A stretch of 64,000 nt of DNA from Marisa cornuarietis (lineage: Eukaryota; Mollusca; Gastropoda; Architaenioglossa; Ampullariidae). Positions within the stretch are counted from its first letter, which is position 1. Each line of letters starts with the position of its first letter. Made by a program: the position numbers and the translations under genes. Of the stretch, positions 13,567-25,500 are shown piece by piece. The notes beneath the pieces are model-generated. The model saw only the letters and a program-made list of their open reading frames with translations. It made no database searches and had not been told where the DNA came from. The stretch is taken from NCBI GenBank assembly GCA_004794655.1, contig SMMW01000149.1:1240001-1304000 (forward strand), given 5' to 3'.

Positions 13567-13977
13567 CACACACACACGCTCCACTCAGTGCTCCACTTTT
13601 TATGGAGCACATCTTTGTGTATCCTCTTTATATCGCCATCCTCGTCTTTCGCGATAAATGTGCTGGACGGATGGTGGCTACATAACGACTGTCAATATAA
13701 TGAATGTAAATCGCTCTGTGCTCACCTTCCGTGTGCTGGGTAAGGGGTTCTAGAAATTAAAAATCATTATGAGAGAGAGAGAGAGATAGAGTGAAAGCCT
13801 GAGGTTCCTTACCTTTACTGTCCCAGAAAATATTTACTGAAAGTGCAGGCTGATAGCAGGAATCAAAGAACTATCCTCTTATGGGTGACGCTATCGAGCT
13901 TGTGGTAGCTCGAGTGTAATGTGTAGTGTTTCCGTAAAAGCTCGTTATTATCGACTTGCAACAACCCGGATGTGTAA

Positions 13978-14104
13978 CAGTGGCGTAGGAACCGGGGTGA
14001 GTGGGTGGCAAGATATGGAGGGGACAAGAATGTGAACGTCATTCACTATCAGCATGTAGTTTAATCTCCCACTCCCCAAAGCCAGACATCTTCCTACGCC
14101 ACCG
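13978..14104. mobile_element. Short MITE (family 1), copy in 5' flank of copy A
   Basis: This 127-bp element starts CAGTGGCGTAGGAAC and ends TTCCTACGCCACCG, flanked by TGTAA (13973-13977) and TGTAT (14105-14109), a 5-bp duplication with one mismatch. Its reverse complement aligns with the element at 6892-7042 across the termini and the 'gttcacattcttg' core. Copy B lacks it ('cggaagtgtaagtactg' near 34916). Confidence 0.82.
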
Positions 14105-14289
14105 TGTATGTGAGCATGAGCAGTAAGCAACACTCGTGGGCTATTGCGTTGTAGGCTCTTTCCCGGGTTAAAACATCGCTAAATGCGGGGTTCAATGGGC
14201 AGCGAACGTGTTGGGACGTTTGCAAGAGGTTGTGATGCCGGATAATCATCATTGACAAGGACTGTGTAACCCAAAAGCAAGGAAGAGTC

Positions 14290-14448
14290 CATGGGCCGGC
14301 CTCAGGTAGAGGCAAACTAGGCAGCCGCCTACGACCTCCGAGTGGTGGGAGCCACGCACAGGACTTTTTCGGTGTTTATTTTTCTACTTCATTTGGGGCC
14401 ACCAAATTCACTTCGCCTAGAGCCTCCAATTACCTAAGGCCAGCCCTG
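14290..14448. mobile_element. hAT-like MITE
   Basis: The ends are inverted: 'gggccggcctcaggtag' on the left and the complement of 'cctaaggccagccctg' on the right, with further inverted similarity inside ('aaactaggc' and 'gcctagag'). Copy B reads straight across the site ('cccaaaagaaagggaaacaa'). Flanking 'ggaagagt' and 'ggaagatg' suggest an imperfect 8-bp duplication. CAGGGCYGGCC termini with GCCTAG inside are familiar from hAT-type MITEs. There is no coding capacity. Confidence 0.72.
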
Positions 14449-15346
14449 GGAAGATGAATATTTCTGTCCCGGTTGGACTTCATTTGGACAGATCATCTGG
14501 AGTTGCTACACGACGTTAACCTAAATTCCCTTCCCCTGCCAGGTGACTACACAACAAACCTAGTAATAAAAGAATGGCCAACAAATGAGTACATAATGGC
14601 GTTCACTGACCGAATTTATTGTGTAAAGTAAAGCTGTTAAACGATGCACAAGGTCTCCATGTCAACATAAACAACAAGAAAGACGGGGAGAAACTACATG
14701 TGGCAGTGGAGTGATCCAACTACCTGATTGGTCGGTGCTTTTCAGAGCCCTGAAAGTTCATTTTTCAAAATCATAATGAATTCGCTCAGAATAAAACTTT
14801 AAAACCAGCCTTTCCTTTGAAGGCAGCTGCCCCGGATGCTCTCCATCGACTACATCAGACATGTCAACCGTGTTACTTGTTATCTTTGTATTTCGTCTGT
14901 GTTAGAAAGTTACGGACTGCCGATTTCTAACGCTGTTGTACTTGATAAATTAAATTTAAATCAAATTAACCTAGGCTTAATTTTAAAAAATGAAAACAAG
15001 TGAACTTCGCATTTTGGCAGATGGCCCGGTCCAAAGACGTCCGAAGGTTGCATCCGACCCGCGGGACGTACTTTGCTCACCCCTTTAGTAGAGGATTGGG
15101 AAGGGGAGGGGGCACGCAACAAAAAATAACCTTTTCCTCTTCTGATAATAATACAAAATCAAAACTTTTTTATTAGATTAAAAATTCAGCCAATTATGTC
15201 TGAGACAGTTTATGGTGTTACAGGTTAAGAATGAAAATAAAATTTTACCAAAAAACCTTTCATAAATCGTATCAAATAACTTTCATTGGCTTACTAATTC
15301 ATCTCTGTCTCAGTTTTCACCTTTGTGTCCTCCTTCTGTTTCTCTT

Positions 15347-15384
<38 letters not shown>

Positions 15385-15449
15385 GCACGCACGCACACAT
15401 AAAGAGAAGTGTATGTACAAACAACGTGAAATTCTTCTTCGCTCCACAA

Positions 15450-16023
15450 CAGCCACAACTGCTCTCAACTGTTTCAAAGGAGTCACGCTTTTTCCTAGAT
15501 TATCGTTTGTTGCTTGAGGAGTGGATGAGAACTTTGTTACGTATTACTGTTTGGAGCGAATGAGTCATTGGGATATTTATGTGGCTTTTGTTATTGGCAA
15601 GCTCTGGTGATGTCCAAGGACTGATAAAGTATTGTTATTGCCACACGCTTTGGACTTTGCTAGCAATTACTGGGTGACCAAGACACTACACATCGGCTAA
15701 GTCACCAATGATAATTTAAGGGTCGTCATCATTGAGACATATTTTACATTTTAAGCCACGCTTGATGTATGGTAGCCAGCCGTCTTTATCAGTGACACGT
15801 GATAGCTTCAGGAACATGCCATGGGACCTCGAACAGTTGAGAAAGCTTTCTTTGATTTTGTTTGTTTCTCTTGCTCAAGTTATGGACAGTCTGCTTTCCT
15901 TTTTTTTTTTTTTTTGTTGGTCAGAGCAGATGGCGCAGTCTACTTTGGCTGTGATGCTGCGAGATATAAATGTTCGTTTAAATTAGAAAAATTAGTGCAT
16001 TAGTAGTACTCGAGGTAGTGTTC
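15450..16023. other. Junction segment between duplication copies
   Basis: No gene was seen. It contains a T run at 15899-15916. It has no partner elsewhere in the duplicated region of this window, so it is either unique sequence at the junction or the beginning of the repeat unit that is cut off at the left window edge. Confidence 0.5.
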
Positions 16024-16536
16024 TTGGTCTGTTGTCCAAGTGAGTATGTTGTCCTGGCATGTTTCTTTTGTATCTTTCATGCTAATTAGTTTTTTTATTA
16101 ATAAGCTTCCACTTCTTGATCACTAACAATAACTCCTAAAGAAATACATTATTAACAAATATTGAAGTTCTGCTTTCAACCTTGCTGCTATTATTGACAC
16201 GGCGTCAAACAATCAGAACGTGCTGGACAACTGATGTCCAATCAGTCACATACATTTGGAGGGATTACTAATTCGTAGTTAAGTTTAATGTCAGGGTTTG
16301 GAGTTAGGTTGATTGTTGTGGAGACTCTCTGGAAGATTGTGCCACACATCGACATAGTAAAGCGGACGATCTACAGTCTTGTGAGTAACTTTAACTCCGC
16401 CCCCTGCTCCGCCATTTATCTCAAGCGCAGATTTATTCCTTTTCTTAAACAGATTTTTAAAAAAGCACATCTCCAAACCCAGCAAACGGGGCTGGATGTT
16501 TACACCAGGCAGGCGAGTTTTCGGTGCCCACAACTG

Positions 16537-19500
16537 TTACATGAGATCAGAAACTCTGCTTTGGTCATCTGTGTTCATCTCCACTCGTCTCCACAGTTCT
16601 CTGATGTCTTCAGTCTCGTGAAATATGTCACAAAAATGACAGGCAGCCACCACGTCTGACGTCAGTTCCTCCAGTTGCTCGGCCGCGATGGTGTCCTCTT
16701 GTCCTTCCAGTTGCTTGACTGTTTCAAAGATGGCGTGGTGCTCCTTGAGCTGTGGAGTCAGGTCTCCTTCAAACTGCTTCAGCAGCTACAGACAGCAGAG
16801 GGGAGACGATGAAAGCAACTAAGCGAATTTACGAGTTTTGTGCATTTCTCGTACATCTCTCATTTCACCAGGTACAGGCTCGCAAAACTGCGTGTCACTG
16901 TGCGCGTTTGAAAGCCGTGCATTTCTCGGCGCCTTAAATAATATTCGGTTATTACGACAAACATGACACAAACAACTATGCAGACATTCAGAATTAATTT
17001 CTAATTCCTCTATCTTTCCTCGCGGGATTCTGCTTTCGTCTGACTTGATTCAGTTGATTGCTTTAATATTTGCTGATGATATCGTACTAGTGTCTGATCC
17101 GGTAGTGGGTCTGCAAAATCACCTGAAAGTTTTGTGTCAAATTGCCAAACGCCTGGACCTAGTGGTTATAATAGATAAATCTTATGTTGTTTTAAAAAAT
17201 CGTGGTTTTATTGCTAAAGGAGAAAAATGGTTTCATGGTGGTAAACACCTTGAGATCGTTAATGTGTGCAGATATCTTGGTATAATTATGCCTTCTCGTT
17301 GTGTCTTTACTCATCTCTTGAAAACCAGGGGCCAGTTGCACAACACGTTTCTAAATAAAAAAACTTTTAGGGCTTAAATATATTTAATTGAAAGGATTTT
17401 ATAAAATGGCTTTAAGTGCGTTGCATAACACGTTACTAAAAATTTTTACAAGAGTTTTAGTTAAATAGGTTCAACACCAAATATTCGTGACTCCCGTCAG
17501 GCGCGCGTTCTGTCAACAAAGAAAATGGCGGACAAAGTTTAAGAAACCGAGGAAAGAAAGTTTTCAAAAGCCGAAGAGGTGGCGCGACTGGATGAGTTCT
17601 TAAGCAAGAAGAACATTTTCCTTGCAAAATTTAAGACGGGATAACACATCGGAATAAAAAGAACGCCTGACTCGCGTGAGCCGACGTTGTTTCTGCAGTG
17701 AATGCAGTGGGAAATGCCCATCGAACCATCGTCGACTGTGAAGCGAAGGTAAGTAATAACTTGTGCAGATCGTACACAATCTGTTCGTGTGCAACAGTTT
17801 TCACCACTATATCATTTTACTTTACAACATGAATGTTTAAAAAAAATGCGTTTCGCTGTGGAATGTTTGTATAATTGCCACATTTGTACTTCGTTTCTTT
17901 GATTTGGAAAATGACAGATCTACACATCTCCCGCGAAGTTTTGATGCGTTTTTCTTCGTGATAGCCTCCCTCTGAGCGTCGTCATCCTATCTGCTACTAA
18001 TTATTTATGGCTTAGTTTCTTCTCCTCGTCCCAAGACCTCAGCCAGGGTTAAATGTGCATGTTCAAGCCCATTCAGTGAACCCGACAGTTCATTAGCGGC
18101 AGACCACTCCACACCCCATTATACCCGTGGTCACTCTGCTCAGCTCCACTTTATTTTGATCAATGCGGTCGTACTCAAAACCTTAACCACCACCATTATC
18201 AGTTCATACCTGCTAGCATGAAAGTCTTATTCTCTCATGTATTCTTTTTGTTGTATACCTCGCTAACAATTGCTCTCATCATCTACCATCATCATTCGTT
18301 ATCTTTAGTGATTCGTATTATATCTTACATCACAGTAATAAACATTCCTGAATCATTTTGAACAACATTTCTTCCAATCATCCCAATGCCCATTTTCATT
18401 AGCTTTCTAGCTCTCCTATACTCAATTCCTCAGTATCTTTTCTCGCATGTCATATTATTGCCCCTTTGTTTAAATGCATGTGATATAACCTCACTTGTTG
18501 AATTGGTGTAAAAACACCATTTTCCTACCCTCACTGTGTCACTAAATGCTGGAATAATGCAGATGTTAAGAATAACCAAGTCCTGTAGTTCTGTTAGGCA
18601 GGTTCTTTCTATTTCAGTATGTTTTCTGTGAAAGAGAAATTATGGTAATTTTTCCATGTACTGTTGCAGTGGCAGCACTTAGCTTGGGATACAAAAAAGG
18701 TGAAACACCCCAAACAGGTGGAGGGCCTCCTAATCCTGCACTACGGTGCGTGAACATGGTGCTGGATGTGTTGGGAAGCAATTCCACATTCATAGCTGGT
18801 GTGGCTGGATGGATGGACAGTGGAGATGAGGGTAAAGGAGAGCAATGTTAATATTTTATCTTTTTCGTTTTCATTATGTTTTTATCTGTCATTAAGATGC
18901 TGTTATATAGTAATGACCAGGGAACATTTCAGATACACAATGACGTGAGATGACAGGATTGAGATTTTTAATCATGACATTAGAGATTCATAGTTCATTC
19001 AATATGTGTATATGTATATACACATACAAATGTAAAGTAACTGCTAGCTACCAAAAGGATATACCATATCCATTTGTAATATTATTACCATCTCTAAGTT
19101 AAAAGTGAAAATGAGTAAAATGAATTTAAAAAAATTATCAATGTTAGTGTAATGTATATTTCAAACTGAACTTGACTGGACTTTTTTCCTGTTCTTCCAG
19201 AAACTGAAGAAAATGAAGATCTACATGACTCACCTAGCATTAAGATGATCCTAAACAAGGTATCAATCTATATATATATATATGGTGGTTTCCATAGGGC
19301 AGTTTTGTTTTTTTTTTTACTTATCTCAATAATGACATAGGAGAATGTGACTGTGTTTTAGTTCTTCCTTTTTTTTTGAATGAAGCATTGTTTAGACTTT
19401 GGATAATGCATGTTAGCAAGTTGTTTTTTTTCTATATGACCGACTGCCCTTTTAAATTAGACACATGCGCAATTCATATCACTGCCTTGATTCAGTTATA

Positions 19501-22500
19501 TCCATCATGTGGGTAACAGATTATCTGTCAGCTATGTTCCAATCCAAAATAAATATAATTCTTTCATTGTTTATTTTGTTAGGTTTATCAGATTTCATTT
19601 CTTTAAATTATGCACCTGCTTCCTTGAGAAAGATTGCTATAGTGGCAGAAGCCTTAGATGTGGATGTTCTTTTTTTTTGTATGACCAAGAGATAAAATTC
19701 AAAGAGTCAGCTCTTTTTAAATTTACAGAGTAATTATAAGGCCAAATAGTTAATTATTGAAAGCATTTATTGTGCATCACTGACATGTAGGTAAAATTGA
19801 TCCCAACTCAACTGACAAAAAATTTAATAAAATAAATAACCAGATATATTGTCATTGTTTCAAACTTGCAGATGATGATGATGCCCCAATAATAGTCTTT
19901 GCCAGTGCAGATGGAGATGCCATCATCATATCCATGCTACAGGATGACATGAAATCTGTGAATCCCCCAAGCAGATCAACCAACAGTATAGGCCACCCTC
20001 CAGCTGTCTCTTATGTCAGAAATACTAGGTCGTCTAGTTCATCAGGCTCCCTGACATCCACTGTAAATGTCACGTTCTGGATGAGGCGCTGCTTGACAGC
20101 CCTTTCTGCCATTGCTGGTTGAATGTTACATTGAGTGCAACCTGGATTTTCATTGTCATCATTGTCATCTTCCTCCTCTTGAACTTCATGTGTTCCAAAT
20201 TTGATGATCATATTGTGAAACACAAAACAAGCCACATTGATCTTACATGCATGTGTTGGGTGGGGGGAGTATTGCATTTTAGTCAGTGAAATCTTCTTTT
20301 GCTGGTACCAATGTATTGCTCCTCCATTACCCTTGTTTTGACAATGGCTGTCTGATACCTGCCAAATATAAAAAATTATAAAAAATATATTGAACAAAAA
20401 TAAGTATTTACATGAAGGCATAACTTTTATTTACTATGTATCATGAATCAAACCAGAAAAGTAGCAAGTTTGATAAAAGCTCTACATTGAAAACTAAGGT
20501 GAGATCTGCATATTATTGGCAACAACTGTGAATCTGTGCAATGTCTTGCCTTGTACTTACAATTTTATTATTTTGTATTGTATTATTTTAACTTAAGCTG
20601 AGAACATTGCCTTGAATTTGTTGCAACAGTCTATGCATTCAATATATAAGTGTGTATGTGTATGTGTGCATACATGCATAGCGCAAGAGAAGTCCTACTC
20701 ACTGTTTATACATGTATACATTTAAAGTCTCCATTTGAGCTTCTGATACATTGCATGAGCTGAGCATGCTATCTTGGGTTCTTTGTGTAATGTTTAGATG
20801 TCTCTTATCTGTACATACATGTATATTTATATGTGTGCATGTGCTGGGTCTCCATCAACATCCTCCCTGAAATAACTTCTATAACCAAACATGGATGAGC
20901 AGGAATTTTGATGTTTACTGGATTTAAAAAAAAAACTTGCAAGTTTTGCATTAAAACTGTTCTTCTGTATTGATGTCTTTTGAGTAGATTGCCTAAAAAG
21001 GTTTTAACTTGTTATAGTAAATTTGTGTAAGTATGTTTTAGTATCTCTCGTCTGTGTGTGCAAGCGTATGTGTATATGCATACTAAGTTTCTGTTTTAAC
21101 AATTTTTTTACAAAACAATTTTTACTACAAACATGGGTGAACAGAGATGTGTGTGTGTGAGTGCGAGCGCACATGAATGCATAGTGCAAGGGATGTCCTA
21201 TCAACAGTGTCTGAATAAGGATATTTATCCCTGTTGTAGTCTAGATGCCAGTGACTAAAAACCTGAGGACAGTGACTTATGACCTTGCAGGGGATGCATT
21301 GTTGGTGAGGAAAGGATTAGTCAGATGAGTGTCTTGAAACAATATTACACAAATCGGTATTTTTTATGTCCTCAGACAGATGTGTTACATATCTGAGAAG
21401 GCTTTGTTCCACAGAGATGTGTATATTTGTTTGTGTCTTTGATATGAAGGATAAGGTGCACTGGATGCCTGCTTAAAGTGAGCTTGTGTGGTTGTGAATG
21501 TTCTAAGAGCTTACTTTCAGAGGTGAGAAAATGGGCATTATAACTATGTCAACACATAATGCATTTTCAGGATTTTCCACACTCATATCTTAAATCTTAC
21601 AAATATAATCTGGTGGCCATCCTTTAATTTTTATCACTTTCTCACCTCCCATCATCGCTTTACATTTATGTGCATATTTTATGGATAGAAGATGGTGTTA
21701 ACATCATAAAGAATAAGAACACAGACCAAGATTAGGTAAATAATCTAGTATGCTATGAATGGTTTTTAAACATAAACAAGCTAAAGAGATCTACTGACTA
21801 TATAGTTGTAACGACCTACCTTCTTTCAGCTTGAGTTTGTGGTGTAATGATCGAGCCATCTCCAAGCGTTGGATGTCCTTCACATACTTGTAGGTATCTT
21901 TATGTTGATAGAAGCCCCCTCGATACGGCCAACATCCTTGAGGAATCCTGCTTTAGCATGAAATAACAGCTTTTGGCGATTGGCCTCCTCTCGGTGGGGA
22001 AATGTAATGTACAAGTGGGTGCAGCGTGCAAGACATTCGATACGCGCTAAATCAGTCGTTAAACGGTAGATCTGTGTCAATTTGTAAAGGTTTACTGTGT
22101 CCCCTACCACAATCTGCAGACTTCCAGTCGCACAAAACGCAGTGCAGTCAGCACCTGCTGCATAAGACTCAAACTTCCCTTTCGTCAATAGTCGACTTTT
22201 ACCTGTCTTTGATTTCTTCCACAATTTTGAGTATATTCCTTCAGTAGGATTCGGAATCGTTGAAACAACTCGCTGTCGTTATAATAATCTAACATCGGGT
22301 CGCGATTTTGCCTGTACACTCGTCGAGTCCACATTTGGAGCTGAGTCTGATAGACCCCATTCACCACGATCGCCATTTTGACTCTCGCTAAAAACAATTT
22401 CCACGAGTTTAAAACAACTCCGAGGTGTTTTAAATTTAGAAAAGAAAATCGTACTTAAAATGAATTTAAAGTGTTCGTGCAACACGTTTAAGTGAATTAA

Positions 22501-25500
22501 AAGCAATTTGGTAAAAACACTTGTAAATTTGCTTCTATAAAACAGTTTTTAGATTTAGAAACGTGTTGTGCAACTGGCCCCTTGCCTCTAAAGCTCGATT
22601 TGTTTTATAAATATCCTTAGGGTGCTGTGGAATCTTTATGATGTCTCTGTTTTTTAAGACGTTTGATTAGCAAGTGCAACCCATACTACTTTATGGTTCT
22701 GAAATTTGGGGACTGATTGCGGATAATATTGATGTCGAAAAATTTCATTTCTTTGCTATGAAAATATGTCTTAATGTAACGAATAGAACCCCTATTGCAC
22801 TGGCCTGTAGTGAATGTTGACGATATACCTTGTACATTAATTCATATGTTAGATTATTGTATACTGGCTCAAGATACGTCAGCACTTCAAAACAAAAGCC
22901 TGTGATAACAAGGTTTCATGGGTTTACCACATAATGACTACACTGTACAAATACGGTTAAGGTTTTGTTTGGGAAAAATTAAGGTGTTGCCAATGTCAAA
23001 GAAATTTTGAGAAAATCAAAGTCACGATTGATGGATCGCTTTTATCAAAAATAGCATAACAAGGTAAATTCATGTTCTTCCCCTATTATTTATGCAAATC
23101 TTCTAGAAAACGGAGTACTTTTCTTGTAGGTATTAATCATATTGGTGTGAGAGATGCCCTGATAAGATTTAGATTAGGTGTTGCAGATTTTTACAGCCAT
23201 AAACTCCGCTTTTGGTGTGCCAAAAATAAGGATATAAAGTGCCCTTTTTGTCAGGATGAAGAAACCGAAATAAAAATTTTTGTATGCCCTATATATTCTG
23301 ATTTGCAAGAAAACTACATCACTGCAAAATATTATGAGACCCTCTCTCTTGAGATTCCAACTTATAATGTCAGATACTAGAGCTAATATTTCTAACCCTT
23401 TAGTTCTATTGGTCTTCAAAGCATTGGACCAGAAAGATAATTCCCTAAATTAGTGTGTGTGTGTGTGTGTGTGTTCTCTTTATACTTCTTAAATTTATCA
23501 TATGCTACTTGGTATGTTTTCTGTAATTGTAAAAAAGCAAAGTGCGAATTTTGTTAAAACGTACATGTCGTGTTGATGACAATCCAGTTGCCTACTACAA
23601 AGTTACTACCTTTGATGGTTCTGTTGTGCTCAGCTTTAAAAAGGGCCGATGGCCTAAATAAAGTAATTCTAATTCGGATTCTGTCTTTCTTTGCCACACA
23701 CGCAGAGGCATATGCTAGCACATACAAAGCAGTAATTATATCCGTGCATATTATGTGCGTAATGCTGCAGACAGTAGGACCGCACAGAGAAGCACGCACG
23801 GACGCACGCACACAGCAGACTCCACACACGCACAAACGCATGTGCGCGCGTGCTCGCAGCAAGGTAAGTAGGCCCGCGAATACATACACGCATGCACACG
23901 CATGCATACACACGCACGCACACAAAATAGACAGACAAGTAAACAGACACTTTCACACACATGCACCCACAGACATACACCCAGACACGACCCACCTGTT
24001 CAACCACCTCCAGGTAGGAGCCAGTCTCGCTCCAACGCCAGCCGGCCAGCTGCATGCAATGTTCCGCACATGACAACACCATCAATGTGCCTGATGCGCT
24101 GCGGCTCTGTTGCTTGGCATCAAGCACCTCCAGCACCTCCTGCAGGTAGCGACGCACCTGGCTGGCGTTATAGAGGGGTGGTGTGACGTAGACATGGGCC
24201 AAGAACATGGACACGTTACCGCGCTGGTCATGGTGAGGAGTGCACTCTGCCAGGATGCTCCTGGCTTTTAGTAGACTGTCCGCAGCACTCTGGAAGTCGT
24301 GTCTGTGTTGAAATGGGTTACATCATTGAATTATGTCATTGGGTGAGTTGTGAGTTTCGTCATATGTCTCGTCGATTATTTCGATGTTGATGAAAATTAA
24401 TATAAAAAGAAAAGAAAAAGAGGCAAAAATAAATGAATAGATAACTAAAAGGAGTCTATAGAAAGAAAAGTTGACAATAAAAAATTTAATTTGTTGAAAT
24501 GAAGACTACAGTAGTAATTAGTGTTAAAACCTTCATGGGTTTTAAGAATAAAGAATATTTGTGGAACTAAATACGAACGACCACTAAACTCTTCTTTCGT
24601 TTTCTGAGGATAACTTGGGGTCGGTAACATCACGGTCGTGTATAGGTGGACTGCAGTCTATCTGCCGAGACCAACGTTTAGGCTCTCGCGAAGTCCTCCG
24701 CTATTAATCTCGGCGAACTTAAACAATGAATATGAATAAACCGGAAGCTTTGTAGTCAAAAGCCTCGTTCTATAACTTCCAAGCAATCCAGTAATACAAG
24801 TCCGTGGTTACATGTGAGGTCTTATGTCGGACGTGGCGTTAAGCCCACGTGTTTCAGCTAAACTTCCAAAACAAAACTCCTCTGGCTTGCTTGCAGGTGA
24901 GATCTTGAAAACGTGTCTTAACCCACCGGTTTCAAGTGTCCAACTCGACTATTCAGACGCACTCAGCGATTTAGCAGTTTTAAACTTGTTTTTAAGACCT
25001 CGTGAGCAGCCAGCCATCGGAACTGACTTTTAGAGAAGATGTCCATAGTCACCTCAAGATGCAGACTTGCGCGAGGTTCGCTTGAGCTAAGGCTGTGTTG
25101 AAGTGCAGCCACCCGTACTGTTCCCGAATCCTCAACGCTTCGCTTAGATGCGCCATTGCCGTGTCTGTACCAATACATGTAACACAAGTGAATACACACA
25201 GACCCACATATGTAATCGCATATATATATATATATATACAAGGGGGAGATAAATTTGTTTTACACCGAGCCAGTAACTAAAGCTATATCACACCAAGGTA
25301 ACCAGCCCTGTAAACAGATGCCACATGCAGAGAAAGAACAGCTTGCATGAGACGAGAGCTGAACCCAGGACAGTCAACCTTCCCTGTATTGATGACTGGC
25401 TCTAACCGTTGCGCAATCGGACCGTCCATATATAGACAAATATACACCAATAAGTAATATATGTGTACGTAAAATAGCATCATTTTCTTTTAGATTTCGT

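Larger units (their letters stand above)
1..15450. repeat. Tandem segmental duplication, copy A
   Basis: The start of the window, beginning 'ttgttgtccaagtgagtatg', is matched near 16028, and collinear similarity to 16024-36500 then runs through the 3' flank, all ten exons, parts of every intron and the 5' flank. It fades near 15450, where 'gaaattcttcttcgctccac' pairs with 'gaaattctccttcgctccac' near 36490. The left end of the unit lies outside the window. Copy-A-specific insertions explain most of the length difference. The stretch 15450-16023 has no partner in the window. It may be the start of the unit that lies left of position 1 in copy A. Confidence 0.93.
12427..15450 (-). other. 5' flank of TPR gene copy A
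   Basis: No coding sequence was recognised. Blocks are shared with copy B (32543-36500), the most conserved being near 13620-13745, where 'atgtgctggacggatggtgg' resembles 'atgtgctgaatggatggtgg' at 34611. Such blocks could hold the promoter or a non-coding first exon, but this is not demonstrated. CA/CT microsatellites lie at 12814-12855, 13513-13577 and 15343-15396, and three MITE-like insertions are annotated separately where supported. Confidence 0.55.
17328..22581. mobile_element. PIF/Harbinger DNA transposon, decayed
   Basis: It is delimited by inverted repeats of about 29 bp beginning GGGGCCAGTTGCACAACACG (17328) and ending with the complement at 22581, with further subterminal inverted similarity. 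It carries both genes characteristic of Harbinger elements in convergent arrangement: a Myb/SANT-like protein on the plus strand and a HARBI1-type nuclease on the minus strand. Both are broken. It interrupts the LINE between its codons for LLKTRG and LASKA. No target-site duplication is visible (flanks cca and ttg), which is unusual for this superfamily. Confidence 0.88.
17033..23675 (+). mobile_element. 5'-truncated LINE in intron 9 of copy B (split by Harbinger)
   Basis: A plus-strand LINE insertion flanked by an 8-bp duplication, GGATTCTG (17025-17032 and 23676-23683). It starts inside the RT domain (LIFADDIVLVSD, GEKWFHGGKHLEIVNVCRYLG) and resumes after the nested element at 22582 with QPILLYGSEIWGL, then VRDALIRFRLGVADFYSHKL and a zinc-knuckle-like CPFCQDEETE. 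It ends in 'gggccgatggcctaaataaa'. Several stops and frameshifts interrupt it. Copy A has no insertion here, so it postdates the duplication or was lost from A. Confidence 0.87.

Noticed and set aside
15654..15700. Similarity of 'tttgctagcaattact...caagacacta' to about 52513-52560
   Set aside because: Short and interrupted. It may be a dispersed repeat, but no ends or target duplications are visible, so it was not annotated.
23454..23475. (GT)n tract as possible regulatory Z-DNA
   Set aside because: A short simple repeat inside a LINE 3' region. No evidence of function.
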